A stretch of DNA of 64,000 nucleotides. It comes from Pseudomonas sp. AB6 (GTDB lineage Bacteria; Pseudomonadota; Gammaproteobacteria; Pseudomonadales; Pseudomonadaceae). Positions 26,097-35,794 of the stretch are shown one piece after another; positions within the stretch are counted from its first letter, which is position 1, and every line of letters starts with the position of its first letter. The notes under the pieces were generated by a model, which saw only the letters and a program-made list of their open reading frames with translations, did no database searches and was not told the origin of the DNA. Where the stretch lies: assembly GCF_034314105.1 (NCBI RefSeq), contig NZ_JAVIWJ010000001.1, forward strand, positions 1,861,501 through 1,925,500, read 5' to 3'. The position numbers and the translations under genes are program-made.

Positions 26097-26774
26097 TTAT
26101 TTAATATTTTGCAGTTTGTGGCCCGCATTAGTTAAACCATCCAGGATCAGATGCGGTTCAACTCCCCAGGGATCAAACTGCACCGCCGGGTCACGATTCA
26201 CCCACGCACACTTCAAGCCTGAATGCATTGCCCCCAAAACATCAAAAGGATTACTCGACACCAAACAGACTTCTGCGGCTGGCAGTTTACAGATGCCAAT
26301 GAGATGGTCATATACTTCTGGAGCCGGTTTAAAAGAGCGTACTGACTCCACACTTACGATACCCGTGAAGAATTCGCGGACGTGGGCATGCTGTAGCAGC
26401 CGCTCGACAGCTTGCTGACTACCATTTGAAAACGCGTACAAATGCAAGCCACTGTTTACCATCTCTTCAAGCGCGCCGCTTACATCGGCGAAAGCTTCAA
26501 GTTCTGAGTAGGTGTCCATAAGCAATTGGATGCTAACACTATCAAGTTCTATCGACTGTTCACGACAGGCGAAGATCAATGCTTGGCGGGTACAGATAGA
26601 AAAGTCGCAGTAATCACGCATCAGTCCTCTGCGGAAGCTGTATTCCAGCTGTTTTTGTCGCCAGGTTTTCGCCACAATTAGCGCTTTTTCACCTATCAAC
26701 TGGGTCAATTGACCTAGCACACCTTGAGTGTCGATCAACGTTCCGTAGATATCGAATGCAATTGCCTTGACCAT
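26097..26774 (-). CDS. Haloacid dehalogenase, type II
   Basis: HAD-superfamily hydrolase of 225 residues. The nucleophile lies in FDIYGTLIDTQG, the Arg and helical cap in WRQKQLEYSFRRGL, Ser/Asn in YAFSNGSQQAV, Lys and Tyr in SFKPAPEVYDHL and the last acidic loop in LVSSNPFDVLGA, where true L-2-haloacid dehalogenases have SSN-x-x-D. It probably hydrolyses 2-haloacids or a related small substrate; the Tyr-for-Ala change in the first motif is within the family range. It stands alone, convergent with arnT. Confidence 0.87.
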   Translation of the reverse strand: MVKAIAFDIYGTLIDTQGVLGQLTQLIGEKALIVAKTWRQKQLEYSFRRGLMRDYCDFSICTRQALIFACREQSIELDSVSIQLLMDTYSELEAFADVSGALEEMVNSGLHLYAFSNGSQQAVERLLQHAHVREFFTGIVSVESVRSFKPAPEVYDHLIGICKLPAAEVCLVSSNPFDVLGAMHSGLKCAWVNRDPAVQFDPWGVEPHLILDGLTNAGHKLQNIK

Positions 26775-27114
26775 GGTCGGCTACTCCTGCGTTGAATAAA
26801 TTAAGAACCTATAAGTGTAAAAACAGTGGGCATGACAACTCGGGGGGGGGCGTGCGTAGACTATCCATTGTGCGATGCTTTAACGTCCCACCCTGTGCAA
26901 GTGCCTTATCCGCCAGTGATTTGTTAAAGATTCATACCGGCATTATGGACTGGATAGGAATGGACTGGCCGGATATTTTTAAAGCCTGACCAAGGCAGGC
27001 ATGATCACTTACCGAATCAGCCTCATTAACCGCAGCCGCTAGGCTCGCGTGATTTGATCAGGACCGCAGATCGACTGATAGGGAGCCATGAGCTGATTAG
27101 AATTGTACGGGTAC
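26775..27114. other. Intergenic region, no gene recognised
   Basis: About 340 bases between the dehalogenase start and the copB stop. It holds a G8 run near 26843 and a small GCCTG/CAGGC hairpin near 26986-27002, the latter a weak terminator candidate for the cop operon. No protein with recognisable features was found. Confidence 0.5.
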
Positions 27115-28038
27115 CTAAAACCACATCCGGATGCCCGCCACAAATCTCGTCTGGTTTGAATCACCTCCTTCGTTATTAATCAAGTCGGCCGTGTTGCCAT
27201 AAGAACGATTCCAGGTCACCCCGATATACGGAGCAAACTCGCGGACAACCTCGTAACGCAGTCGAAACCCTAACTCAGTATCAGCCAATCCTGAACCTAT
27301 GCCCCGCCCAGGGTCGTTTTTCCCATAAAGGTTCATTTCCAGCCTGGGCTGCAAGATCAGATGATTGGTGAGCAGAATGTCATAGTCGCTTTCTAACCGA
27401 GCGGCGGTATGGCCATTCTCGCCGATATAGGCAGTGACCTCCGATTCAAGGTTATACAGAGCCATACCTTGGATGCCGATGGCGCCCCATGTCTGTGGCG
27501 AACCAGGTTTGAAGTCTTGACGCACTCCCGTGACAACCTCCCACCAAGGACTTATTGAGTGCCCCCACAGTGCTTGGAGTTCAGCGTGCTCAGTCACCCC
27601 GTTGGTGCGTTCACCTTCTGACCGCAGCCATAGCCGATCAACGTCACCGCCGATCCATCCTTTTGCATCCCAATTGAGCGTGCTGCCGCTCATAGAGTCC
27701 TGGTACTCAAACTGATCAAGCAGGAAGAAAGTATTGAGTTTTTTATCATGAACACCGTGGCCGGCAACATCGGGAAACGCAGCTTGGCGATCCGCATCGG
27801 AAAGCACCGGGATGGGTGTTCGGCTGGTGCTGCGCGATTTCGAGTCGTTCATTTTACTGTGATCCATCGTGTCCATCTGGCCCGAGTCCATATTGTCCAT
27901 CGAACCATGATCCATCTTTGAGTGATCCATCTGACTGCCGTTGGGCGCTATGGGCGGATTCACTTCCTCAGCTTTTAACGCCGAGCTTAAAAAGGCTGCG
28001 CTAACTGAAACAGAGAGTGCAATCAAATATTTACTCAT
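27115..28038 (-). CDS. copB: Copper resistance outer-membrane protein CopB
   Basis: Outer-membrane protein of about 307 residues. A Sec signal peptide (about 1-24) is followed by a Met/His/Asp-rich segment (about 35-70) with repeats like [20 protein letters not shown], then the CopB beta-barrel ([14 protein letters not shown] strands and [15 protein letters not shown]), ending in Phe as is usual for barrel assembly. It sequesters or exports periplasmic copper together with CopA. ATG 28038 has AAAGGA ten bases upstream and starts 13 bases after the copA stop, so the two form an operon. Confidence 0.95.
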   Translation of the reverse strand: MSKYLIALSVSVSAAFLSSALKAEEVNPPIAPNGSQMDHSKMDHGSMDNMDSGQMDTMDHSKMNDSKSRSTSRTPIPVLSDADRQAAFPDVAGHGVHDKKLNTFFLLDQFEYQDSMSGSTLNWDAKGWIGGDVDRLWLRSEGERTNGVTEHAELQALWGHSISPWWEVVTGVRQDFKPGSPQTWGAIGIQGMALYNLESEVTAYIGENGHTAARLESDYDILLTNHLILQPRLEMNLYGKNDPGRGIGSGLADTELGFRLRYEVVREFAPYIGVTWNRSYGNTADLINNEGGDSNQTRFVAGIRMWF

Positions 28039-28050
28039 AACCAGCATCCT

Positions 28051-29889
28051 TTACTCATCAACCCGGACTTCACGGAACATGCCCATTTCCATGTGAAACA
28101 ACAGATGGCAGTGATAGGCCCAACGCCCTAGCGCGTCGGCGGTTACGCGATAACTGCGCTTAGTACCCGGTGGCATGTCGATGGTGTGTTTGCGCACCAT
28201 GAAATTACCGTCCTCATCCTCAAGGTCGCTCCACATTCCGTGAAGGTGGATGGGGTGAGTCATCATCGTGTCATTCACCAGTGTGATTCGAACGCGCTCG
28301 CCATATTTAAGACGTATAGGCTCCGCATCAGAAAACTTGATGCCGTTGAACGACCAAGCAAATTTTTCCATATGGCCTGTGAGATGCAGCTCGATGGTGC
28401 GGCTGGGTGTGCGGCCGTCGGGATCTGGAAAGGTGCTTTTCAGATCGGCATAGGTGAGTACGTGACGTCCATTGTTCCTCAAGCCAATACCAGGATCGGT
28501 GAGCTTGGGCGTCACATTCATGGCTTGCATGTCGACTAAGGGATTGTTGGTTTCGGAAGCCGGGTGGGACTGCATTTCTGCTTCCATTCCAGCCATTCCA
28601 GCCATTCCAGCCATCCCGGACATCCCGGCCATATCACTGTGCTGCATACTACCGCCGTCCATACCCGTCATCTGGCCGTGATCCATCCCAGACATCGCGG
28701 ACATACTTCCCGGCTTCATGCCACCGTCGCTCATACCGGCCATGCTGCCGTGATCCATCCCTGCCATACCGGCCATTCCCATGTCATCCATCGTAATGAG
28801 TGGGCGTGGATCGGTAGCAGGGACAGGTGCGCTCATTCCTTCGCGCGTTGCCAAGGTTCCGCGTGCATATCCGGTTCGGTCCATGGACTGCGCGAAGATG
28901 GTGTAGGCATCTTCGCTAGTCGGCTCGACGATCACGTCATAGGTTTCTGCCACGGCAATGCGGAACTCCTCGACGCTGACAGGATTAACGTGCTGACCAT
29001 CGGCGGCCACCACGGTCATTTTCAACCCTGGTATACGGACATCGAAGTAACTCATGGAAGAGCCGTTAATGAAGCGAAGACGGAGCTTTTCGCCGCGTTT
29101 GAAAATTCCTGTCCAGTTACCGTTGGGCGCCTGACCATTCAGGAGGTAGGTATAAGTGTTCCCGCTCACGTCCGCTAAGTCAGTGGGGTTCATTTTCATC
29201 TCGGCCCACATCTTCCGATCAGCCACCGTAGCGGCCCAGCCCTTCTCGCTGACATCCTCAATAAAATCACCAACGGTGCGTTTGTGATGATTGTAGTAAT
29301 CCGACTGTTTCTTGAGTTTGGCCATGACACGATCGGGCGCTTCATCGGTCCAGTCAGTTAGCATCACCACATAATCACGGCTGTATTGAAACGGTTCGGG
29401 CGCTTTCGCATCGACTACGATCGGCCCGTAAACGCCTGCTTGCTCTTGCAAGCCAGAATGGCTGTGGTACCAATACGTACCGTTCTGATGGACCTTGAAC
29501 TTGTATTCGTACATGCCATCGGGTGCTATGCCATGAAAACTCATTCCTGGCACGCCATCCATATTCGCTGGCAGGATAATTCCGTGCCAATGGATAGAGG
29601 TGTCTTGGTCCAGACGATTTTTCACCCGGATCGTGACTGTTTCGCCCTCGCGCCAGTGCAGCAACGGCCCTGGCAAAGAGCCGTTGACCGTCATGGCGGT
29701 GCGGGGTGATCCGGTTATATTTACCGGGGTTTCACCGATGAAGAGATCAAATTGGTTGCCGGTCAGTACGCTGGGCATATCGGGGCTGGTCACGGCCCAT
29801 ACAGGCGTGCGCCAGAGGCCAAAGCCGCCGAGAACTCCACCAGCGGCCAAGCCTTTGACGAACGTCCGCCTAGAAGTTTTGGAATGCAT
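28051..29889 (-). CDS. copA: Copper resistance multicopper oxidase CopA
   Basis: Periplasmic multicopper oxidase of about 612 residues with a Tat signal (SRRTFVKGLAAGG). Copper ligands are seen in SIHWHGIILP, YWYHSHSG, HPIHLHGMW and the C-terminal HCHLLFHMEMGMF. Between the second and third cupredoxin domains lies a Met-rich stretch (about residues 375-450) with repeated GMAGM and MDHGSM units, encoded in part by 9-bp DNA repeats. It oxidises Cu(I) and binds many copper ions. The ATG at 29889 is chosen over a TTG at 29904. A candidate CopR box lies at 30005-30018. copB is co-transcribed. Confidence 0.96.
   Translation of the reverse strand: MHSKTSRRTFVKGLAAGGVLGGFGLWRTPVWAVTSPDMPSVLTGNQFDLFIGETPVNITGSPRTAMTVNGSLPGPLLHWREGETVTIRVKNRLDQDTSIHWHGIILPANMDGVPGMSFHGIAPDGMYEYKFKVHQNGTYWYHSHSGLQEQAGVYGPIVVDAKAPEPFQYSRDYVVMLTDWTDEAPDRVMAKLKKQSDYYNHHKRTVGDFIEDVSEKGWAATVADRKMWAEMKMNPTDLADVSGNTYTYLLNGQAPNGNWTGIFKRGEKLRLRFINGSSMSYFDVRIPGLKMTVVAADGQHVNPVSVEEFRIAVAETYDVIVEPTSEDAYTIFAQSMDRTGYARGTLATREGMSAPVPATDPRPLITMDDMGMAGMAGMDHGSMAGMSDGGMKPGSMSAMSGMDHGQMTGMDGGSMQHSDMAGMSGMAGMAGMAGMEAEMQSHPASETNNPLVDMQAMNVTPKLTDPGIGLRNNGRHVLTYADLKSTFPDPDGRTPSRTIELHLTGHMEKFAWSFNGIKFSDAEPIRLKYGERVRITLVNDTMMTHPIHLHGMWSDLEDEDGNFMVRKHTIDMPPGTKRSYRVTADALGRWAYHCHLLFHMEMGMFREVRVDE
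28584..28618 (-). repeat. 9-bp tandem repeats inside copA
   Basis: CCATTCCAG occurs three times in tandem (28584-28610) and continues in diverged form CCATCCCGG. On the coding strand it encodes Met-Ala-Gly units. Such repeats can expand or contract by slippage without shifting the frame. Confidence 0.7.
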
Positions 29890-30004
29890 ACTGTTTATGT
29901 CCAATCAGTCAAAGAGAAACCCTGCGAAACAGCCACTTCGGTGCTCACAGGTTGATAGCGCGGTATCGAGTGCAGAAATTGCCACAGTTTAATCACTGCC
30001 GCGA

Positions 30005-30018
30005 TTACATTTCTGTCA
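30005..30018 (-). promoter_or_regulatory. Candidate CopR box upstream of copA
   Basis: TTACA-TTTC-TGTCA, 115 bases from the copA ATG. It differs by one base from the perfect TTACA-N4-TGTAA site in front of copRS, and a third relative lies before copC. Confidence 0.6.
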
Positions 30019-30212
30019 GCTTAGGGACCAACGCAGTTGCGACGAAGCCACGCGAGAATGACCAAGACCCAGACTGCTCCGACGTGCCGGATGTATGAAA
30101 TAAGCTTCAGGAACAGTGCTCATGTGGGGCGATGGGGGTAAGCGACCTGTGCCTGAAGCTTGCGAAGCGAATACAGATGTCCTTCTTGTGCTGAGCGGGC
30201 TATTTAGCCGTA

Positions 30213-30252
30213 AAAAACAAGCATCAGCCTTGACTTGGCGGGAAGGTCAAGG
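30213..30252 (-). terminator. Terminator-like hairpin after the copper ATPase
   Basis: CCTTGAC (30228-30234) and GTCAAGG (30246-30252) form a 7-bp stem; on the minus strand a T-rich stretch with TTGTTTTTT follows after seven bases. It lies about 35 bases beyond the ATPase stop. Confidence 0.45.
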
Positions 30253-30285
30253 AGTGTCTAAGGTTGTGGGTCGAGCAGTTTTTGC

Positions 30286-32640
30286 TCACTCTATATGGGT
30301 GTTCTTCAGTCTTAATGCATTGAAAACGACGGATGCAGAGCTAACGCTCATGGCGATTGCCGCGATCATCGGCGATAACAGATGTCCCGTTATGGGGTAT
30401 AGCAAGCCCGCCGCGAGAGGGATTCCCATCGAATTGTAGATAAAAGCAAAGCCCAGATTCTGCCGCATGTTTTTTACCGTCGCGACAGAGAGCGCCCGCG
30501 CTCGGAGAATCCCCATTAAGTCACCCTTTACTAGCGTGAGCTGTGCACTATTCATCGCAACGTCTGTGCCTGTTCCCATGGCAATGCCTACATCTGCTCG
30601 GGCCAGCGCAGGAGCATCATTGATTCCATCGCCGGCCATGGCAACGCGCCTTCCCGATTTCTGCAAGTCTGCGACCAGACGCTCCTTATCCTGAGGTTTC
30701 ACCTCGCCATGAACCTCTTCAATACCCATTTCCCTGGCAACAGCACGGGCAGTGGTAAGGCCATCTCCAGTGGCCATAATGATCCTTACATGGTCTGCTT
30801 TAAGTTTAGTAACAGCCTCCCTGGAAGTCGGCTTGATCGGATCTGAGACTGCCAGCAACCCTGCCAATATTCCATCCACTGCCACGTAGATGATGCTGAT
30901 CCCCTCAAGGCGCAACTGCTCCGCGCGAGCTTCAAGCGAATCGATGCTTACCCCAGCCACGGCCATTAATGCCGTGTTGCCAAGCTGAATTTTCTTACCA
31001 TCTACCAAGCCGCTGACACCTATTCCTGAACCGGATTCGAACGACTCCGGTTTGGTCAAAACAAGGTTTTCAGACCGGGCATGATCAACAATTGCATGGG
31101 CTAATGGATGTTCACTGCCTTGATCAAGACTGGCAGCGAGTTGGAGTACCTCATTGGCCGCGAACTTGTGGGTGACCTCCACGCTGTGAAATACCGGACG
31201 TCCTTCTGTGAGGGTGCCGGTCTTATCGACGATCAGCGTGTCGATCTGGCACAGATTCTCGATAGCGCCAGCATCTCTGAACAGCACGCCCATACTGGCG
31301 GCTTTGCCGGTGGAAACCATGATTGACATCGGCGTCGCAAGCCCCAGCGCGCAAGGGCAGGCAACAATTAACACTGCAACCGCGTTTATCAGTCCAAAAA
31401 CCCAGCTGGGCTCAGGACCAAACAACCCCCACCCCAAAAGAGTGAACATCGCAATAAAAATGACTCCCATCACAAAATAACCGGCAACGGCGTCAGTCAT
31501 TCGCTGCATCGGCGCTTTAGAACGCTGAGCCAAGGCCACCATTTGAACAATTTGCGACAGCATGGTCTCGGCACCAATTTTCTGCGCCTCCATGATCAAG
31601 CTGCCATGGGTATTGAGCGTTGCACCCATGAGGCTATCACCGCCCCTTTTCATTACGGGCAAGGGCTCGCCAGTGAGCATCGATTCATCTACTGCGCTTT
31701 CGCCCTCCAGAACGGAACCATCGACAGGAACTTTTTCACCCGGTCTTACCCGCAAATGGTCGCCCTTATGCACATGGGTAAGCGGGACATCTTCCTCTTC
31801 GCCATCGGCATTGATCCTGCGCGCGGTTTTCGGAGACAAGCCAAGCAAGGATTTAATCGCCGAAGACGTTTGTGATCGAGCTTTAAGTTCAAGCATCTGT
31901 CCGAACAAGGTCAGCGAGATAATCACGGCGGCGGCTTCGAAATAGACGCCAATGCGGCCTTCTCGCACGAAAGCGACGGGGAAGCTCTCAGGAAACAGTG
32001 TTGCTGCGACGCTATAGAGATAGGCTGCGGATGTGCCTAGGCTAATCAAGGTCCACATATTGGGACTGCGATGGCGAATCGAATCGATGCCTCTCACAAA
32101 AAAAGGCCAACCCGCCCACAAAATGACTGGCGTTGCGAGGCTTAGCTCAATCCAGTTCTGAATAGTCCCGTGAAATAACTGCCATACATGCCCCGTCATC
32201 GCGAGTACTGTCACGATTACAGTTAAGGGTAATGAACACCAAAAACGACGGGTGAAATCCTTGAATTCAGGATTTTCATCCTCCTCTAGCGTGGGCATGA
32301 CCGGTTCCAATGTCATGCCGCATATCGGGCAGGTACCGGGGCCAAGCTGACGTATTTCCGGATGCATAGGGCAGGTGAACTGAGTGACCTCTTGTATTTC
32401 AGTGGCTGGGCCGGTGTGACTGGGATAATCGCTATCCAACTGTTCAGGCGCGTAGCGACCAGGTTCCGCTCTAAACTTCTTTTGGCAATTCAAGCTGCAA
32501 AACTGATAGGCGTGCCCCTGATAATTCTCGCTGAAAGAGCCCGGAGAGGTAATAGCCATGCCACACACCGGATCGCACCGACTTTCATCCTCCACCCTTG
32601 CAGAATGAGTATGACCATGGTCGTTTTTTTCGGTAGGCAT
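30286..32640 (-). CDS. Copper-translocating P-type ATPase with YHS and HMBD domains
   Basis: P1B-type ATPase of 784 residues. Instead of the usual GMTCxxC domain, the N terminus has a His-rich start, a YHS domain (about 20-62, DPVCGMAI and [10 protein letters not shown]) and a heavy-metal-binding domain (about 85-120, TCPMHPEI and [12 protein letters not shown]). Membrane segment 6 has the Cu site CPC in [12 protein letters not shown]. The catalytic motifs are DKTGTLTEG (Asp near 472), [15 protein letters not shown] and [10 protein letters not shown]. It should export Cu(I) from the cytoplasm. Divergent copRS and the shared region with a perfect CopR-type box support copper induction. Confidence 0.94.
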   Translation of the reverse strand: MPTEKNDHGHTHSARVEDESRCDPVCGMAITSPGSFSENYQGHAYQFCSLNCQKKFRAEPGRYAPEQLDSDYPSHTGPATEIQEVTQFTCPMHPEIRQLGPGTCPICGMTLEPVMPTLEEDENPEFKDFTRRFWCSLPLTVIVTVLAMTGHVWQLFHGTIQNWIELSLATPVILWAGWPFFVRGIDSIRHRSPNMWTLISLGTSAAYLYSVAATLFPESFPVAFVREGRIGVYFEAAAVIISLTLFGQMLELKARSQTSSAIKSLLGLSPKTARRINADGEEEDVPLTHVHKGDHLRVRPGEKVPVDGSVLEGESAVDESMLTGEPLPVMKRGGDSLMGATLNTHGSLIMEAQKIGAETMLSQIVQMVALAQRSKAPMQRMTDAVAGYFVMGVIFIAMFTLLGWGLFGPEPSWVFGLINAVAVLIVACPCALGLATPMSIMVSTGKAASMGVLFRDAGAIENLCQIDTLIVDKTGTLTEGRPVFHSVEVTHKFAANEVLQLAASLDQGSEHPLAHAIVDHARSENLVLTKPESFESGSGIGVSGLVDGKKIQLGNTALMAVAGVSIDSLEARAEQLRLEGISIIYVAVDGILAGLLAVSDPIKPTSREAVTKLKADHVRIIMATGDGLTTARAVAREMGIEEVHGEVKPQDKERLVADLQKSGRRVAMAGDGINDAPALARADVGIAMGTGTDVAMNSAQLTLVKGDLMGILRARALSVATVKNMRQNLGFAFIYNSMGIPLAAGLLYPITGHLLSPMIAAIAMSVSSASVVFNALRLKNTHIE

Positions 32641-33005
32641 GGCTATTTTTCCTTTTTCAACTGGGTGGATTGTGCCAGATCAACAGGTTGACCATGAACC
32701 GTGTGCATGTCCGAAAGTAGGCATCCGCCTTAAAAAAAAAATGAAGTATTCATAGTCAATAAAACGCAGCCATTGCAACCAATTGGATAATCTTGATCGA
32801 ATTGAATACACCTCTTGCTAGACGAATATAGTCTAATCACTTCTGCGGGCCGATCATTTATTGAAGGCCCCTGTGGGCTAAAAGCCGACAGGCGTTCAAG
32901 CGGACGAACATTTACCTGACGCAGAGATTACATTTATGTAAGTTTCAAATCAGCGAGACTTATTTGATGCACACTCAACTTAATGGTCCCGTTGAGATTC
33001 ACCTC
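32641..33005. promoter_or_regulatory. Divergent promoter region, copper ATPase and copRS
   Basis: About 365 bases between the divergent ATPase and copR genes. It holds the perfect 14-bp CopR-type palindrome at 32928-32941 and an A10 run near 32733. No gene is recognised. Confidence 0.55.
32928..32941 (+). promoter_or_regulatory. Candidate CopR box upstream of copRS
   Basis: Perfect TTACA-TTTA-TGTAA, 64 bases before the copR ATG. It would allow autoregulation and may also serve the divergent ATPase. Confidence 0.65.
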
Positions 33006-33695
33006 ATGAAACTTTTAGTCGCTGAAGATGAACCGACATTGGGCATTTATCTACAGCAGGGCCTGACTGAGGCCGGATTTACTGTTGATCGTTTTACCGA
33101 CGGCGTTGAGGCCCTTCAACACGCGTTAAGCGAGGCCTATGACTTACTGATTCTGGATGTGATGATGCCGGGAATGGATGGATGGGAACTCCTTCGAAAG
33201 GTCCGTAAGTCAGGAAAAGAAGTGCCCGTGCTATTTCTGACGGCGCGAGACAGCATTGAAGATAGGGTCAAGGGACTGGAGCTTGGGGCAGACGATTACC
33301 TGATCAAACCATTCGCCTTCTCTGAGTTGCTGGCTCGCGTTAGAACCTTGCTACGTCGCGGTAACAGCACCCCTGCGCAAACCCATATAAAAATGGCTGA
33401 CCTTGAGGTCGACCTGCTCAAACGCAGGGCAATTCGGGGAGGAACGCGCATAGACCTGACGGCTAAGGAGTTTGCGTTGTTAGAGCTACTGCTGCGTCGT
33501 AGAGGCGAAGTGCTCTCAAAATCGCTCATCGCCTCGCAAGTCTGGGATATGAATTTCGACAGCGATACCAATGTGATTGAAGTGGCCGTCAGAAGGCTCA
33601 GGGCGAAAATTGATGACGACTTCGACGTTAAGCTGATCCAGACCGTCCGAGGTATGGGTTACATGCTCGACTCACCGGACTTGGATCAGAGATGA
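33006..33695 (+). CDS. copR: Copper-responsive response regulator CopR
   Basis: OmpR-type regulator of 229 residues in the heavy-metal group (CopR, CusR, PcoR). The receiver has [11 protein letters not shown], phospho-acceptor Asp in [30 protein letters not shown] and Lys in [16 protein letters not shown]. The winged-helix domain has [25 protein letters not shown] and [25 protein letters not shown] at 33006 is taken as the start; an in-frame ATG at 32967 is possible. The stop overlaps the copS ATG by four bases (ATGA). Confidence 0.94.
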   Translation: MKLLVAEDEPTLGIYLQQGLTEAGFTVDRFTDGVEALQHALSEAYDLLILDVMMPGMDGWELLRKVRKSGKEVPVLFLTARDSIEDRVKGLELGADDYLIKPFAFSELLARVRTLLRRGNSTPAQTHIKMADLEVDLLKRRAIRGGTRIDLTAKEFALLELLLRRRGEVLSKSLIASQVWDMNFDSDTNVIEVAVRRLRAKIDDDFDVKLIQTVRGMGYMLDSPDLDQR

Positions 33696-35080
33696 ACCGC
33701 CTCTCCCTCACCACCCGCCTGAGCTTGATGTTCATGCTTTCGGTGACCGTCGTGCTGACTGTTGCCGGCGTCAGTTTCAATCATCTAAGTCAGCATCATT
33801 TCAAGATGCTGGATCAACAAACCCTGGACGAAAAACTCAGCTCAACCCAACGAATTTTGGGAGAGCTGCACAACATCGATCAATTTAGTGAGTTAAAACC
33901 ACAACTTGAGGCGTTGCTGGGGGCCCACCGAGATTTGACGGCAATCATCCTGAACAGCGAAGGAAAGTTGTTTTTCGCTAGTCCCGGGCCCGTCACTGTG
34001 CCAGAGCAACTGCGCACGCTCGATAGTCAAACAATGTGGGAATGGAAAGACCATGAGCAGACTTACCGCGGCGTGACCGCCCCGGCAATGGTTTCCGGAC
34101 AGATTAAACCGCTGACCGTGATCTTGATCTTTGATGTGACGCAGCACATGTCTTTCTTCGAAACGCTTCAGCAATGGTTCTGGACAGGATTGGTCATCAG
34201 CGCACTGGCCAGTGCCGCACTGGGGTGGATGGTAGCACGCAGCGGTATGCGACCTATTCGGCAGTTGACCATGGTCGCGGCATCTATGTCCGCCGGTTCG
34301 CTGAAAGACCACATACCATTGGCACCCGTGCCAAAAGAACTCCAACAGATGGTGACATCGTTCAACGCCATGTTGTCTCGTCTGGACGATGCGTTTGTTC
34401 GGCTTTCAAATTTTTCCGCAGACATTGCTCATGAGCTGCGAACGCCCGTCAGTAATCTGATGACGCACACTGAAGTCGTGCTCTCACGAAAAAGAAACAT
34501 TGAGGACTACGAAGACAATCTGTTTTCAAATCTCGAAGACTTGAAGCGTATGTCTCGCATGATCGATGACATGCTTTTTCTGGCCAAGTCCGACAATAAA
34601 TTGATCAAGCCAGAAAACACCCAGATAGAGCTGCGGGAGGTGGTGGGAACATTGCTCGAATACTATCGCCTGCTGGCTGACGAGCGAGGCATTGAGCTTC
34701 GCGTATTAGGTGCTGGAAGTGTTAGCGGCGACGTATTGATGCTGCGCAGGGCTATCTCGAACTTACTGTCGAATGCGCTACGTTACACGCCAGAGGGAGA
34801 AACCATTTGCGTGGACATCTGCCAGACAAAAACCTCGACGGTGCTGACGGTACAAAACCCCGGGACGACTATTGCGCCCAAGCACCTAGATAAACTTTTT
34901 GATCGTTTTTACCGCGCAGATCCTGCGAGACGTGAAGGGAGCCCCAGTAACGCAGGACTGGGGTTATCGATTACTCGATCCATCATTGAAGCTCATGAGG
35001 GCAGGATATGGTGCACTTCAGCCGATGGAACAACTGTTTTTCATATTGAACTCTCTAGTGCCGGTACCAAACGTGCCTAA
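33692..35080 (+). CDS. copS: Copper sensor histidine kinase CopS
   Basis: Heavy-metal sensor kinase of 462 residues (CusS/CopS group). Two membrane segments (about 10-32 and 160-182) flank a periplasmic sensor domain; a HAMP domain (about 183-235), HisKA with [19 protein letters not shown] and HATPase with [17 protein letters not shown] and [18 protein letters not shown] follow. It should respond to periplasmic copper and phosphorylate CopR. Translation is coupled to copR through the ATGA overlap. Confidence 0.94.
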   Translation: MNRLSLTTRLSLMFMLSVTVVLTVAGVSFNHLSQHHFKMLDQQTLDEKLSSTQRILGELHNIDQFSELKPQLEALLGAHRDLTAIILNSEGKLFFASPGPVTVPEQLRTLDSQTMWEWKDHEQTYRGVTAPAMVSGQIKPLTVILIFDVTQHMSFFETLQQWFWTGLVISALASAALGWMVARSGMRPIRQLTMVAASMSAGSLKDHIPLAPVPKELQQMVTSFNAMLSRLDDAFVRLSNFSADIAHELRTPVSNLMTHTEVVLSRKRNIEDYEDNLFSNLEDLKRMSRMIDDMLFLAKSDNKLIKPENTQIELREVVGTLLEYYRLLADERGIELRVLGAGSVSGDVLMLRRAISNLLSNALRYTPEGETICVDICQTKTSTVLTVQNPGTTIAPKHLDKLFDRFYRADPARREGSPSNAGLGLSITRSIIEAHEGRIWCTSADGTTVFHIELSSAGTKRA

Positions 35081-35383
35081 GAATGACGATGCTTCGAGCC
35101 AACGTTTAGCCCAAGAGCCGATTCCTGAAGTACCAGTAGTAACGGGAGTGCTGTCATGTTTGACGTATATCAACAATCTCCATTCAACCAGCGCTATTGT
35201 TTACAGGTGGCCGGGTGGTCAATCAACCAAAGTAGGTTAAGTGGGAAGTAACCTCATCTTGGAAAGCGCTGTTACGGTTGATCCTAGAGTCGGCTGCCAT
35301 ACCCTCTACGCATACTGCTCGACTGCATACTGATTCAGCGCGGTCCAACCGTGCGAACGTTCCCCTTAGTCTGGAGATTTGCC
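35081..35383. other. Intergenic region between copS and the Met-rich gene
   Basis: About 300 bases. No CopR-type box, terminator or protein was recognised; it probably holds the promoter for the Met-rich protein and multicopper oxidase pair. Confidence 0.45.
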
Positions 35384-35794
35384 ATGCAAGCACCACTGAA
35401 ATTAGTTTTAGCCGCTCTAATCGCAGCCATCGCCATAGTCGCCAATGCCACGGAAGCTCACCCTCCGGCTGAAGCCCCGCTACCCACCACCGAGACAAGC
35501 ACTCAGCCCCAGTCTGATGCCGATCATGCCATGACTCAGCAAATGCAGAAGATGCAAGCCGCCCGCGACAAAGTTTCCGCCGCCAAGACGCCTGCCGAGC
35601 GCCGGGCCGCTATGCAGGAGAGCATGCAGACCATGAAAAACTCCATAGCCATGATGCGGACTATGCACGCAGGCAAAGGTTGTAATGAAATGGGCATGCC
35701 AGGCTCAGCAAATGGCGGTACAGGAATGATGGACATGATGATGAAGATGATGGATCAGCAGTCCAGCATGATGAATATGCAGATGTCCAAATGA
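35384..35794 (+). CDS. Small Met-rich periplasmic protein, probable copper binder
   Basis: A 136-residue protein with a Sec signal peptide (about 1-24, ending IVANATEA), a proline/threonine linker, a helical middle (QQMQKMQAARDKVSAAK and AAMQESMQTMKNSIAMMRTMH) and a C terminus very rich in Met (MMDMMMKMMDQQSSMMNMQ). Met clusters bind Cu(I). The ATG follows GGAG. Its TGA overlaps the ATG of the next gene, a multicopper oxidase, by four bases, so the two products are made together. I infer a copper chaperone or buffer for that oxidase; no named family is recognised. Confidence 0.85.
   Translation: MQAPLKLVLAALIAAIAIVANATEAHPPAEAPLPTTETSTQPQSDADHAMTQQMQKMQAARDKVSAAKTPAERRAAMQESMQTMKNSIAMMRTMHAGKGCNEMGMPGSANGGTGMMDMMMKMMDQQSSMMNMQMSK

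Larger units (their letters stand above)
29890..30285. other. Region between copA and the P-type ATPase gene
   Basis: About 396 bases holding the copA promoter, the candidate CopR box at 30005-30018 and a terminator-like hairpin for the ATPase at 30228-30252. A short open frame on the plus strand overlaps the end of the ATPase and is not convincing. Confidence 0.5.

Noticed and set aside
28564..29178. 204-codon frame antisense to copA
   Set aside because: His/Ser-rich low-complexity product caused by the Met-rich repeats of CopA on the other strand.
30116..30439. Plus-strand frame between copA and the copper ATPase
   Set aside because: It overlaps the 3' end of the ATPase and shows no recognisable protein.
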